From assembly GCA_018883305.1 (NCBI GenBank), contig VEQI01000257.1, positions 1 to 5,121 of the forward strand: DNA of 5,121 nucleotides, in the 5' to 3' direction. Shown piece after piece: positions 1 through 5,121 of the stretch. The notes below the pieces were generated by a model that was given only the letters and a program-made list of their open reading frames with translations, was not told the DNA's origin and did not search any database. The DNA comes from Limnohabitans sp. (GTDB lineage: Bacteria > Pseudomonadota > Gammaproteobacteria > Burkholderiales > Burkholderiaceae_C). Each line of letters starts with the position of its first letter. Positions within the stretch are counted from its first letter, which is position 1. Position numbers and translations under genes: made by a program.

Positions 1-27
1 ATTCTATAACAGTAAATCCAATCCCGG

Positions 28-1226
28 CTATAAGTCTTCCACCAGTTCAAACTGTGTGCTAAAGACCTTCAAGCCCAAATCCGTCTTCAGCGCCTCGCAG
101 GCCGCTTGACCCGCCACGGGATCGTAGGCGCGCACATGCGCACCGCGCTGGGTCAGCTCACGCACCAACACACGGCTGGGCGCTTCACGCACATCGTCCG
201 TATTGGGCTTGAAGCTCAGTCCCCACAAGGCAAAACGCAGGCCACTTAAGTCATCGCCATACAAGGCGGTGATTTTTTCGACCAGGCGCAGTTTTTGATA
301 CTGATTGATGGCATCCACAGCCGATAACAGACGCAACGGATAACCCAACTCAAGCCCCATATGCTGTAGTGCCTGCACGTCTTTGGGAAAACAAGAGCCC
401 CCATAGCCAGTTCCCGCATACAAAAAGCTGAAGCCGATGCGCGGGTCCGACCCCATGCCCATCCGCACTTGCTCAATGTCCACATCCAGCCGTTCCGCCA
501 GGTTGGCCAGATCGTTCATGAAGGAGATGCGCGTGGCCAGCATGGCATTGGACGCATATTTGGTGAACTCTGCCGCACGACGGCCCATCAGGTAGGTTCG
601 CTGGTGGTGCCGATTCAAAGGTCCGTAGAGCTGTTGCATCCACTCTTGTGCCGTTTGCGCAAACGGCCCCGGATCGATGCCCAGCACAATCCGGTCGGGG
701 CGCATGAAATCCTCGATCGCCGCGCCTTCCTTCAAAAATTCGGGATTGGAGACCACGCAGTAGGACAGGTCACTGACTGGCTTGCCCGTGCTCTCTGACA
801 GACCGCGGCGCGCAAGCTCTTGAGCAATCCACTGCTGGACTTGCTCGCCAGTCCCCACGGGAACGGTGGATTTGTCCACAATGACCTTGGGAGAGCGCAT
901 CCAACGGCCAATGCTGCTGGCGGCAGATTGCACATAGCTCAGATCGGCACGACCCTCAGGGCCAGGCGGCGTCCCAACCGCGATGAACACAATATCCCCA
1001 TGGTGCACACTGTCCACCACATCGGCACTGAAGGTCAGCCGACCCAATCCACGGTTGCGCACCACCATCTCTTCCAGACCCGGTTCGTAGATGGGGCAAT
1101 GGCCTCCGTTATGGCGCGTATCTTGTCGGCGTCCACGTCGTAGCAAACCACATCGTTGCCCAATTCGGCCAGACAAACCCCAGTCACCAATCCCACATAG
1201 CCGGTTCCCATCACGGTGATGCGCAT
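28..1226 (-). CDS. ugd: UDP-glucose 6-dehydrogenase, frameshifted near the start and short at the C-terminus
   Basis: The family oxidises UDP-glucose to UDP-glucuronate with two NAD+ in the cytoplasm, supplying precursors for polysaccharides and glycolipids. The ATG at 1226 opens a Rossmann fold, GTGYVG at residues 7-12, and has a good Shine-Dalgarno. That frame reads correctly for about 39 codons, then loses homology. The neighbouring frame takes over with the family motif PIYEPGLEE and continues to the TAG at 28-30. One added base near 1110 rejoins the halves into about 399 residues. In that joined numbering the substrate-domain motif SNPEFLKEG, the FTKYASNAML helix and the catalytic cysteine C279 in GGSCFPKD (codon 391-393) are all present. 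Family members are usually about 430-460 residues. The usual C-terminal stretch around a TEW motif is absent, so the end is truncated. It lies 64 bp downstream of psd on the same strand. Family identity is near certain. Whether the gene is broken in the organism or only in the assembly cannot be told here. Confidence 0.9.
1107..1112 (-). other. Single-base frameshift site in ugd
   Basis: On the minus strand the codons read AAG ATA CGC GCC ATA ACG, giving KIRAIT, after which the frame turns to non-family sequence. The adjacent frame reads AAC GGA GGC CAT, giving NGGH, and runs into the conserved PIYEPGLEE. Adding one A in the ATAAC run restores KIRAINGGHCPIYEPGL, the order expected for the family. 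The simplest explanation is a one-base deletion in a short A run, either a mutation or a sequencing or assembly error. Confidence 0.85.
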
Positions 1227-1233
1227 TGCGTTA

Positions 1234-1238
1234 CTCCT
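1234..1238 (-). promoter_or_regulatory. Ribosome binding site of ugd
   Basis: The minus strand reads AGGAG, then seven bases, then the ATG at 1226. This fixes the translation start upstream of the frameshift. It shows that the later in-frame ATG at 1176, which opens the longer reading frame, is not the natural start. Confidence 0.8.
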
Positions 1239-1260
1239 GTCAAATGCATGGACAGCAGTG

Positions 1261-1278
1261 TTTCAAGTGCGCATGAAA
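1261..1278. repeat. Imperfect palindrome upstream of ugd
   Basis: TTTCAAGTGCGCATGAAA has exact 5-bp outer arms, TTTCA and TGAAA, around an 8-bp centre that is mostly symmetric. It lies in the 64-bp gap between psd and ugd, 35 bp upstream of the ugd start, where an operator could sit. I recognise no known regulator motif, and chance is a real alternative. Confidence 0.3.
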
Positions 1279-1290
1279 ACCTCGTGAACG

Positions 1291-2181
1291 TTAGACGACA
1301 GTCTGTTGACAGTCACGGTGACAAAACAGCGCACGCCCCATTTGAACGCGGTCACCCTCTTCCCAATCGGTCAGCCGCTCATACTCGGGCGGCACCAGCA
1401 ATATCAGCGTCGAGCCGTGATGGAACCAGCCCATTTCTTCGCCTTTGCGATAGGGTTGATCGCACTCGTAATCGCGACGCCCCTTGAACCGGGTGTTCAA
1501 AGTGTCAGGCACGGCATGCAAGCGAATGCTGGCCACCAGAATGGCCGCCACCGCCACGATACCGATGGGTGCCCCTCCCTGCCCAGGGGCCAGTTGCAGG
1601 CAGGCGCGCTCATTTTTGCAAAACAAGCGCTCCACTCGGCGCAGAGCAATCGGGTTCACGTTCCAGGTGTCTCCGCTGATATAGCGGACCCGCTGGAGGA
1701 TGGCATCGGCCGGGGCATGAAAGCGGTGATACATACCGGCCGTGAGGCGCAGGGTGACGTAATACGCGCCTTGCCAAGCCTGGGCATCTTGCGCCGAGCC
1801 CACCAGGTCTTCCAGGGGATACTCAAAGCCCTTGGCCTGGAACAGTCGGCCCGCTTCAATCCGTCCGTGGGCACCCACGATGGCGTCACTGGGGCTGGTG
1901 AGCATGTCTGAGCGGGCATCGACCACCCGCATCCCGGGCTTGAGCTCCCGGATGAATGCGTCATGCAGGCTGGCGAAATGGGATTCGCGGGCCTCATGCA
2001 AATCCAGATCTGAAAACAATTGCCACACAGCAATGGAGGGGCGACTCACCCAGGGGTGCCGCAATTCGCTGAACCAGCCCATGAAGCGTGTGAGCGCGAT
2101 GCGAGGAATGCGGTTGGTGAGCAAAAAGTTGAGATTCTCTTGCGCGCCCACGGCACGCAATACCCGTTGAATCGTCATCAT
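1291..2181 (-). CDS. psd: Phosphatidylserine decarboxylase proenzyme
   Basis: Decarboxylates phosphatidylserine to phosphatidylethanolamine at the inner membrane, the last step of PE synthesis. The 296 residues fit the bacterial enzyme length. The family's catalytic elements appear in order. SPSDAIVGAHGRI carries D99, matching the aspartate that supports self-cleavage. MYHRFHAP carries H152 and H155. EMGWFHHGSTLILL carries the self-cleavage site between G256 and S257 (Ser codon 1411-1413), where the serine becomes the pyruvoyl cofactor of the small alpha chain. The residue before the glycine is His, where many relatives have Leu or Met; GST itself is intact. The start is one of two adjacent ATGs at 2181 and 2178. 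A GAAGG lies upstream at 2194-2198, spaced rather far (12-15 bases). The gene is divergent from the aminotransferase gene and is followed by ugd on the same strand. The gene looks intact. Confidence 0.95.
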   Translation of the reverse strand: MMTIQRVLRAVGAQENLNFLLTNRIPRIALTRFMGWFSELRHPWVSRPSIAVWQLFSDLDLHEARESHFASLHDAFIRELKPGMRVVDARSDMLTSPSDAIVGAHGRIEAGRLFQAKGFEYPLEDLVGSAQDAQAWQGAYYVTLRLTAGMYHRFHAPADAILQRVRYISGDTWNVNPIALRRVERLFCKNERACLQLAPGQGGAPIGIVAVAAILVASIRLHAVPDTLNTRFKGRRDYECDQPYRKGEEMGWFHHGSTLILLVPPEYERLTDWEEGDRVQMGRALFCHRDCQQTVV

Positions 2182-2194
2182 AAGTTCATGCGGC

Positions 2195-2210
2195 CTTCAT
2201 ATAACTGAAG
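2195..2210. promoter_or_regulatory. Dyad around a -10-like box in the divergent gap
   Basis: CTTCA and TGAAG form 5-bp inverted arms flanking TATAAC (2200-2205), a 5/6 match to the sigma70 -10 consensus on the plus strand. Transcription from it would start near 2212, about 22 bases before the aminotransferase ATG. No good -35 lies 16-18 bp upstream, so use of this box may need an activator, or the match may be chance. The gap must also hold any psd promoter. On the minus strand a TTGACG (2216-2221) is the only -35-like box, and it lacks a well-spaced partner. Confidence 0.35.
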
Positions 2211-2233
2211 AATCTCGTCAATGGTTTCGTCAC

Positions 2234-3910
2234 ATGCTAAACAACGAATTTGCACTTTTGATGTCAGTCCCTTCCGGTATTGCCAGCTGGGTACTGGCCA
2301 CCCGATTGCACCGTCGCTGGCAACTCTCCCGTGGCAAGCACCGCTCACTGGCCGGCCACTCCCGTTGGTCACAGCGGCTGGCACGCTGGATTCCTTACTA
2401 TGACTATGGCAACGCCCCGGTCTTTGACCAGGATGGCGCACCGCCCGACCTGGTGGCCATGCGTCTGCTGGCTTTCGAGCGCTTGTCACAACATCTGGAA
2501 GATTCATGTCCACGCACCTTGGGCGCCACGCGTGACATCAAGCCCCACGTGTCGGACGTTCAATTCACCAGTCGCTATCGCGTGCCGTTCCAGTTTGCCC
2601 AATGGGCGCAAGACCGATTGCCCGTGGGCTATTTCTGGCAATCCAGCGACGGGGTCTGGTTGCAGGACCTGGACGACAACCGGTTCATCGATGTCACAGG
2701 GTCGTATGGCGTGAATCTTTTCGGCTATGACTTCTACAAACAAACCATGGCGCAAGGCGCGCAAGAGGTGGCCGCACTTGGACCAGTCCTGGGCGGCTAC
2801 CACCCGGTGGTGCAGTACAACGTGCATCGTTTGTGCGACATCTCCGGTCTGGATGAGGTCTCCTTTCACATGTCCGGCACAGAGGCCGTGATGCAGGCCG
2901 TTCGACTGGCGCGTTACCACACCGGTCGCCATCAATTGGTTCGCTTCACGGGGGCCTACCATGGCTGGTGGGAAGACGTTCAACCCGGCCCGGGCAACCC
3001 CTTGCCTGCCCCGAAAGAGACTTTCACCCTGGCCGACATGTCTGAACGCGCTCTTCAAGTTCTGCGCACGCGCAACGACATCGCCTGTGTGCTCATCAAC
3101 CCGCTGCAAGCCCTGCATCCCAATCAGGGAGCCCCCACGGACTCCACCCTGATTGAAGGCCGGCGCAGTGCCCGCTATGACAAGGCGGCCTACACCCAAT
3201 GGTTGCAGCAACTTCGGCAGGTGTGCACCGAGAAAGGCATCGCCCTGATATTTGACGAGGTGTTCCTGGGATTTCGTCTGGGCGTGGGGGGCGCACAAGC
3301 CTATTTTGGCGTTCGCGCCGACATGGTGACCTACGGCAAAACACTGGGCGGTGGACTGCCCATTGGCGTGTTGTGTGGTGAGCATCGATGGATGAAGCGC
3401 TTCGACGAAGACAGGCCGGGTCACATCTGCTTTTCACGCGGCACCTTCAATGCACATCCGCAAGTCATGGGGAGCATGAAAGCCTTCTTGAAGCAACTGG
3501 ACACACCTGAGGTGCAGGCCATGCTGGACGGCATGGAAGACCGTTGGCAACAGCGACTGGCGTTATTCAATGCACGCCTGCAAGAAGCAGGTGTTCCCGT
3601 TCGCGTGGAAGGGATGTTGACCGTGTGGACCATCCTCTACACCATTCCCTCACGCTATCACTGGATGCTCCAATACTACCTGCGTAAACATCGGATTGCG
3701 CTGAGTTGGGTAGGTACGGGCCGGATGATTTTCAGCCTGAACTTCACGGACGCCGATTTTGATGCATTGACCCAAGCCTTTGTTGCCGCCTGTCGAGAGA
3801 TGCAGGTGGACGGCTGGTGGTGGCAATCACCGTCCTTGACCACCCAAGGGATCAAGCGTCAGGTGCTGCGAGAGATGATGCGCAAGTTGATGAACCCATC
3901 ACACTCGTAA
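2234..3910 (+). CDS. Class III PLP-dependent aminotransferase (glutamate-1-semialdehyde aminomutase-like) with N-terminal extension
   Basis: A fold-type I, class III aminotransferase that moves an amino group using pyridoxal phosphate; the substrate is unknown. The PLP set is complete: SGTEAV (214-219, phosphate binding), YHGW (242-245, ring stacking), D341 in FDEVFLGFR (pyridine nitrogen), K369 in YGKTLGGGLPIGV (Schiff base, codon 3338-3340) and T404 in GTFNAHP. The 558 residues exceed the roughly 430 of HemL-type enzymes, mainly through about 120 extra N-terminal residues. Those begin with a hydrophobic stretch (6-22, FALLMSVPSGIASWVLA) followed by a basic segment (24-51), which could anchor the protein to the membrane. 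A Trp-rich, basic tail follows the catalytic domain. ATG 2234 is the first possible start after the in-frame stop at 2168; its Shine-Dalgarno is weak. The extension and the lipid-related neighbours argue against a heme role. Aminotransferases of this type also act on carrier-bound acyl chains in lipopeptide synthases, so an acyl substrate is possible. Function is inferred only. Confidence 0.9.
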   Translation: MLNNEFALLMSVPSGIASWVLATRLHRRWQLSRGKHRSLAGHSRWSQRLARWIPYYDYGNAPVFDQDGAPPDLVAMRLLAFERLSQHLEDSCPRTLGATRDIKPHVSDVQFTSRYRVPFQFAQWAQDRLPVGYFWQSSDGVWLQDLDDNRFIDVTGSYGVNLFGYDFYKQTMAQGAQEVAALGPVLGGYHPVVQYNVHRLCDISGLDEVSFHMSGTEAVMQAVRLARYHTGRHQLVRFTGAYHGWWEDVQPGPGNPLPAPKETFTLADMSERALQVLRTRNDIACVLINPLQALHPNQGAPTDSTLIEGRRSARYDKAAYTQWLQQLRQVCTEKGIALIFDEVFLGFRLGVGGAQAYFGVRADMVTYGKTLGGGLPIGVLCGEHRWMKRFDEDRPGHICFSRGTFNAHPQVMGSMKAFLKQLDTPEVQAMLDGMEDRWQQRLALFNARLQEAGVPVRVEGMLTVWTILYTIPSRYHWMLQYYLRKHRIALSWVGTGRMIFSLNFTDADFDALTQAFVAACREMQVDGWWWQSPSLTTQGIKRQVLREMMRKLMNPSHS

Positions 3911-3925
3911 CGTCGCTTCAACAAA

Positions 3926-3951
3926 AAGGCCCTCGCGCAGACGAGGGCCTT
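3926..3951. terminator. Bidirectional intrinsic terminator between convergent genes
   Basis: A perfect 10-bp stem, AAGGCCCTCG (3926-3935) and CGAGGGCCTT (3942-3951), encloses a 6-base loop. It starts 15 bp after the aminotransferase stop. On the plus strand it is followed by GCTTTGTTC, a modest T tract. On the minus strand the stem runs into TTTTTGTTG, a stronger T tract, so it should also end transcription of the convergent membrane-protein gene. Confidence 0.9.
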
Positions 3952-3970
3952 GCTTTGTTCAATGCACTCA

Positions 3971-3986
3971 ATGAGCGAAAGCTCAT
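3971..3986. repeat. Small hairpin with a GAAA tetraloop on the plus strand
   Basis: ATGAGC and GCTCAT pair perfectly around GAAA, a GNRA-type loop, on the plus strand. On the minus strand, where it lies in the 3' untranslated region 15 bases after the stop at 4002, the loop reads TTTC. With no T tract it is not a terminator by itself. It may stabilise the 3' end of the membrane-protein transcript next to the main terminator. Confidence 0.45.
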
Positions 3987-4001
3987 CGAATGCCACTTGA
4001 C

Positions 4002-4619
4002 TCAGTGGGTGGCGGTCGATTTCACATGGTCCATCGAATCGATCCACTCGCCTTTGAGCAGATAGATGGGCGACTTGTGATAGAGCACCACATCATGAAA
4101 GGGATCGGTCAGGATTTTGGTCATCCAGATCAAAGCCACAGACAGGCTTTGCTGCCACCACAACTGTGCCACTCGGAACAACAACCCCGTCACCCCCAGA
4201 ATCAGCCAGGATGCGCCCAGCACGCTCCAGAAGTTGCCTTGATAGGCCACGGGCACCAGCCAGTCCAATGAAGTGGGCATCCACCAGGCCAACACGGGGA
4301 ACAACACCCACACCACGTAGAGCAGCTCTTTGCGCTTAAGGTTGTAGCCCACCTTGATCGACTCTTTGTACTCGTGCGTGACCTGGTTGACTTGGTCAAA
4401 GCCCTTGGGCTCGAAGAAAAAATGCCCTGCTTGGCGCAGCGACATGGCAATCAACCAACCAATCAGGGTGGCCAAAATGGGGTCAAAAAACATCACCACG
4501 TAAGCCACCAAAAACGACAACGCGCTGAACAGATGCAAAGACTGATTGACGCGGCTCTGGTGGTAATAGCGATGGTCGTCCCAGCGCAATTCGCGAAGTG
4601 TTTCCTGGAAGGTTTTCAT
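4002..4619 (-). CDS. Polytopic membrane protein resembling the Mpo1-like (DUF962) family
   Basis: A 205-residue protein with hydrophobic segments at about 31-62 (probably two helices), 98-113 and 131-152, separated by a charged loop at about 70-98. The pattern H20-x4-N25-x3-H29 (YYHQSRVNQSLH) before the first hydrophobic segment and GHFFFE (H66, E70) after the second resembles Mpo1-like proteins. There, conserved histidines bind iron, and the yeast member Mpo1 is a dioxygenase that shortens 2-hydroxy fatty acids. This match is from memory of the motif layout, so the enzymatic role is inference. The C-terminal part, with TDPFHDVVLYHKSP, is longer than the minimal domain and I do not recognise it. 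The start at 4619 has GAGGA just upstream. The gene converges on the aminotransferase gene with a shared terminator, and is divergent from the glycosyltransferase gene. It could instead be an unrelated membrane protein of unknown function. Confidence 0.75.
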   Translation of the reverse strand: MKTFQETLRELRWDDHRYYHQSRVNQSLHLFSALSFLVAYVVMFFDPILATLIGWLIAMSLRQAGHFFFEPKGFDQVNQVTHEYKESIKVGYNLKRKELLYVVWVLFPVLAWWMPTSLDWLVPVAYQGNFWSVLGASWLILGVTGLLFRVAQLWWQQSLSVALIWMTKILTDPFHDVVLYHKSPIYLLKGEWIDSMDHVKSTATH

Positions 4620-4623
4620 GCAG

Positions 4624-4628
4624 TCCTC
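4624..4628 (-). promoter_or_regulatory. Ribosome binding site of the Mpo1-like gene
   Basis: The minus strand reads GAGGA, four bases, then the ATG at 4619. The spacing is slightly short but the match is good, and it supports this start. Confidence 0.6.
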
Positions 4629-4723
4629 ATGGTTGGAACAATGTGTGAATCAACTATGACGCGCCTCGATGAAAAATTCGTGACGATTGAGCGTCTTGTG
4701 CATGAAATGCCGTGGACATGGCC

Positions 4724-4751
4724 TTGACATATTTGCTCAGAACAATATCGA
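4724..4751 (+). promoter_or_regulatory. Possible promoter of the glycosyltransferase gene
   Basis: A perfect -35 hexamer TTGACA (4724-4729) is followed after 16 bp by TATCGA (4746-4751), a weak -10 match. If used, transcription would begin around 4757-4759, at or beside the ATG, giving a leaderless or nearly leaderless message. That would fit the weak Shine-Dalgarno here. The poor -10 keeps confidence low. Confidence 0.3.
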
Positions 4752-4756
4752 GTTAA

Positions 4757-5121
4757 ATGCAAGACACCCTCAGCTTTCATCTTGAATCGTTGCGCCCGTC
4801 AAAACCGTCATGGCGCATCGCTTACATCACTGAAACCTACCCACCCGATATCAATGGCGTGGCCATAACGGTGGCCAAGACGGTGGAGAGTTTGCGAGCG
4901 CGCGGTCATGAACTACAACTTATCCGCCCCCGTAACGCCACAGATCCGGCCGGACGCGGACCGGACCCCATGCATGAATTTTTGGTACGGGGTGCGCCCA
5001 TCCCCCTATACAAACAACTTAAACTTGGCCTGCCCGCCAAGCGCGCCCTCATTCAACTGTGGTCGCGCCGGCGTCCAGACCTTGTGCACATTGCCACCGA
5101 AGGCCCCTTGGGCTGGTCCGC
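4757..5121 (+). CDS. Family 4 (GT-B) glycosyltransferase, N-terminal part, runs off the window
   Basis: The first 121 codons of a GT-B glycosyltransferase, cut by the window edge. Residues 20-50 carry the acceptor-domain start RIAYITETYPPDINGVA, then the helix VAKTVESLRARGHE. RRPDLVHIATEGPLGWS at 105-121 is the second conserved element of this group. Such enzymes move a sugar from a nucleotide donor to a lipid or growing glycan at the cytoplasmic membrane face; relatives with this N-terminus include mannosyl- and diacylglycerol glycosyltransferases. The donor-binding C-terminal half lies outside, so donor and product cannot be set. The ATG at 4757 directly follows an in-frame TAA (4754-4756), so it is the earliest possible ATG; only a weak GAG precedes it. 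About 19 residues come before the domain, which is a little long, so a later start is possible. A nearby UDP-glucuronate synthase gene makes a glucuronosyl donor imaginable but unproven. Confidence 0.88.
   Translation, partial: MQDTLSFHLESLRPSKPSWRIAYITETYPPDINGVAITVAKTVESLRARGHELQLIRPRNATDPAGRGPDPMHEFLVRGAPIPLYKQLKLGLPAKRALIQLWSRRRPDLVHIATEGPLGWS

Larger units (their letters stand above)
4620..4756. other. Divergent intergenic region
   Basis: These 137 bp separate the starts of the Mpo1-like gene and the glycosyltransferase gene, so they should hold both promoters. A TTGACA facing the glycosyltransferase is the only strong box I see. No convincing minus-strand promoter pair or RNA gene is visible. 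Confidence 0.6.

Noticed and set aside
469..1143. Two plus-strand reading frames (469-798 and 820-1143) opposite ugd
   Set aside because: Both are shadows of the dehydrogenase coding sequence on the other strand.
1238..1254. Inverted TGTC/GACA arms next to the ugd ribosome site
   Set aside because: Only four paired bases around a nine-base, partly mismatched centre; too weak to claim an RNA switch or an operator.
1306..1911. Plus-strand reading frame of 201 codons across psd
   Set aside because: Antisense to psd, whose catalytic motifs are intact; the translated product has no recognisable motif.
2178..2513. Minus-strand reading frame of 111 codons whose stop overlaps the psd start
   Set aside because: The ATGA-type overlap looks like translational coupling, but most of the frame is antisense to the aminotransferase N-terminus, its protein matches nothing I recognise, and the plus-strand frame is clearly the real gene.
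2504..3424. Long minus-strand reading frame (306 codons) opposite the aminotransferase
   Set aside because: It lies fully antisense to a well-supported enzyme. Such open antisense frames are common in GC-rich genes, and no domain or ribosome site is visible.
2234..3910. Assigning the aminotransferase as hemL (heme synthesis)
   Set aside because: The catalytic core would allow it, but the N-terminal extension, the extra length and the lipid-related neighbours do not fit, so no gene symbol is given.

Overview
The window looks like chromosomal DNA from a fairly GC-rich Gram-negative proteobacterium. The protein style suggests a betaproteobacterium of the Burkholderiales, but this is an impression from the translations, not a search result. 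It is gene-dense, with five protein genes. I saw no rRNA, tRNA, CRISPR array or insertion sequence.

Layout, left to right. (1) A minus-strand pair: psd (phosphatidylserine decarboxylase, 1291-2181) followed downstream by a UDP-glucose 6-dehydrogenase gene (28-1226). The dehydrogenase gene is damaged. It carries a one-base frameshift near 1110, and its reading frame stops at 28 before the usual C-terminal segment. (2) A 52-bp divergent gap (2182-2233). (3) A plus-strand gene (2234-3910) for a class III PLP-dependent aminotransferase of the glutamate-1-semialdehyde aminomutase type, with an unusual N-terminal extension of about 120 residues that starts with a hydrophobic stretch. (4) A convergent intergenic region (3911-4001) with a strong bidirectional terminator hairpin. 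(5) A minus-strand gene (4002-4619) for a small polytopic membrane protein whose His/Asn/Glu pattern resembles the Mpo1-like (DUF962) family. (6) A 137-bp divergent gap. (7) The start of a plus-strand family 4 (GT-B) glycosyltransferase gene (4757 to beyond the window end).

How the genes may work together (inference). Psd makes phosphatidylethanolamine at the membrane. UDP-glucose dehydrogenase makes UDP-glucuronate, a sugar donor. A GT4 enzyme could use such a donor for a glycolipid or polysaccharide. The Mpo1-like protein suggests fatty-acyl chemistry. The aminotransferase keeps every PLP-binding residue but has a non-standard N-terminus, so it is unlikely to be the housekeeping heme enzyme HemL. 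A membrane-lipid or envelope-glycolipid modification locus is a reasonable hypothesis. However, the genes lie on alternating strands and are not one operon, so the link rests on neighbourhood only.
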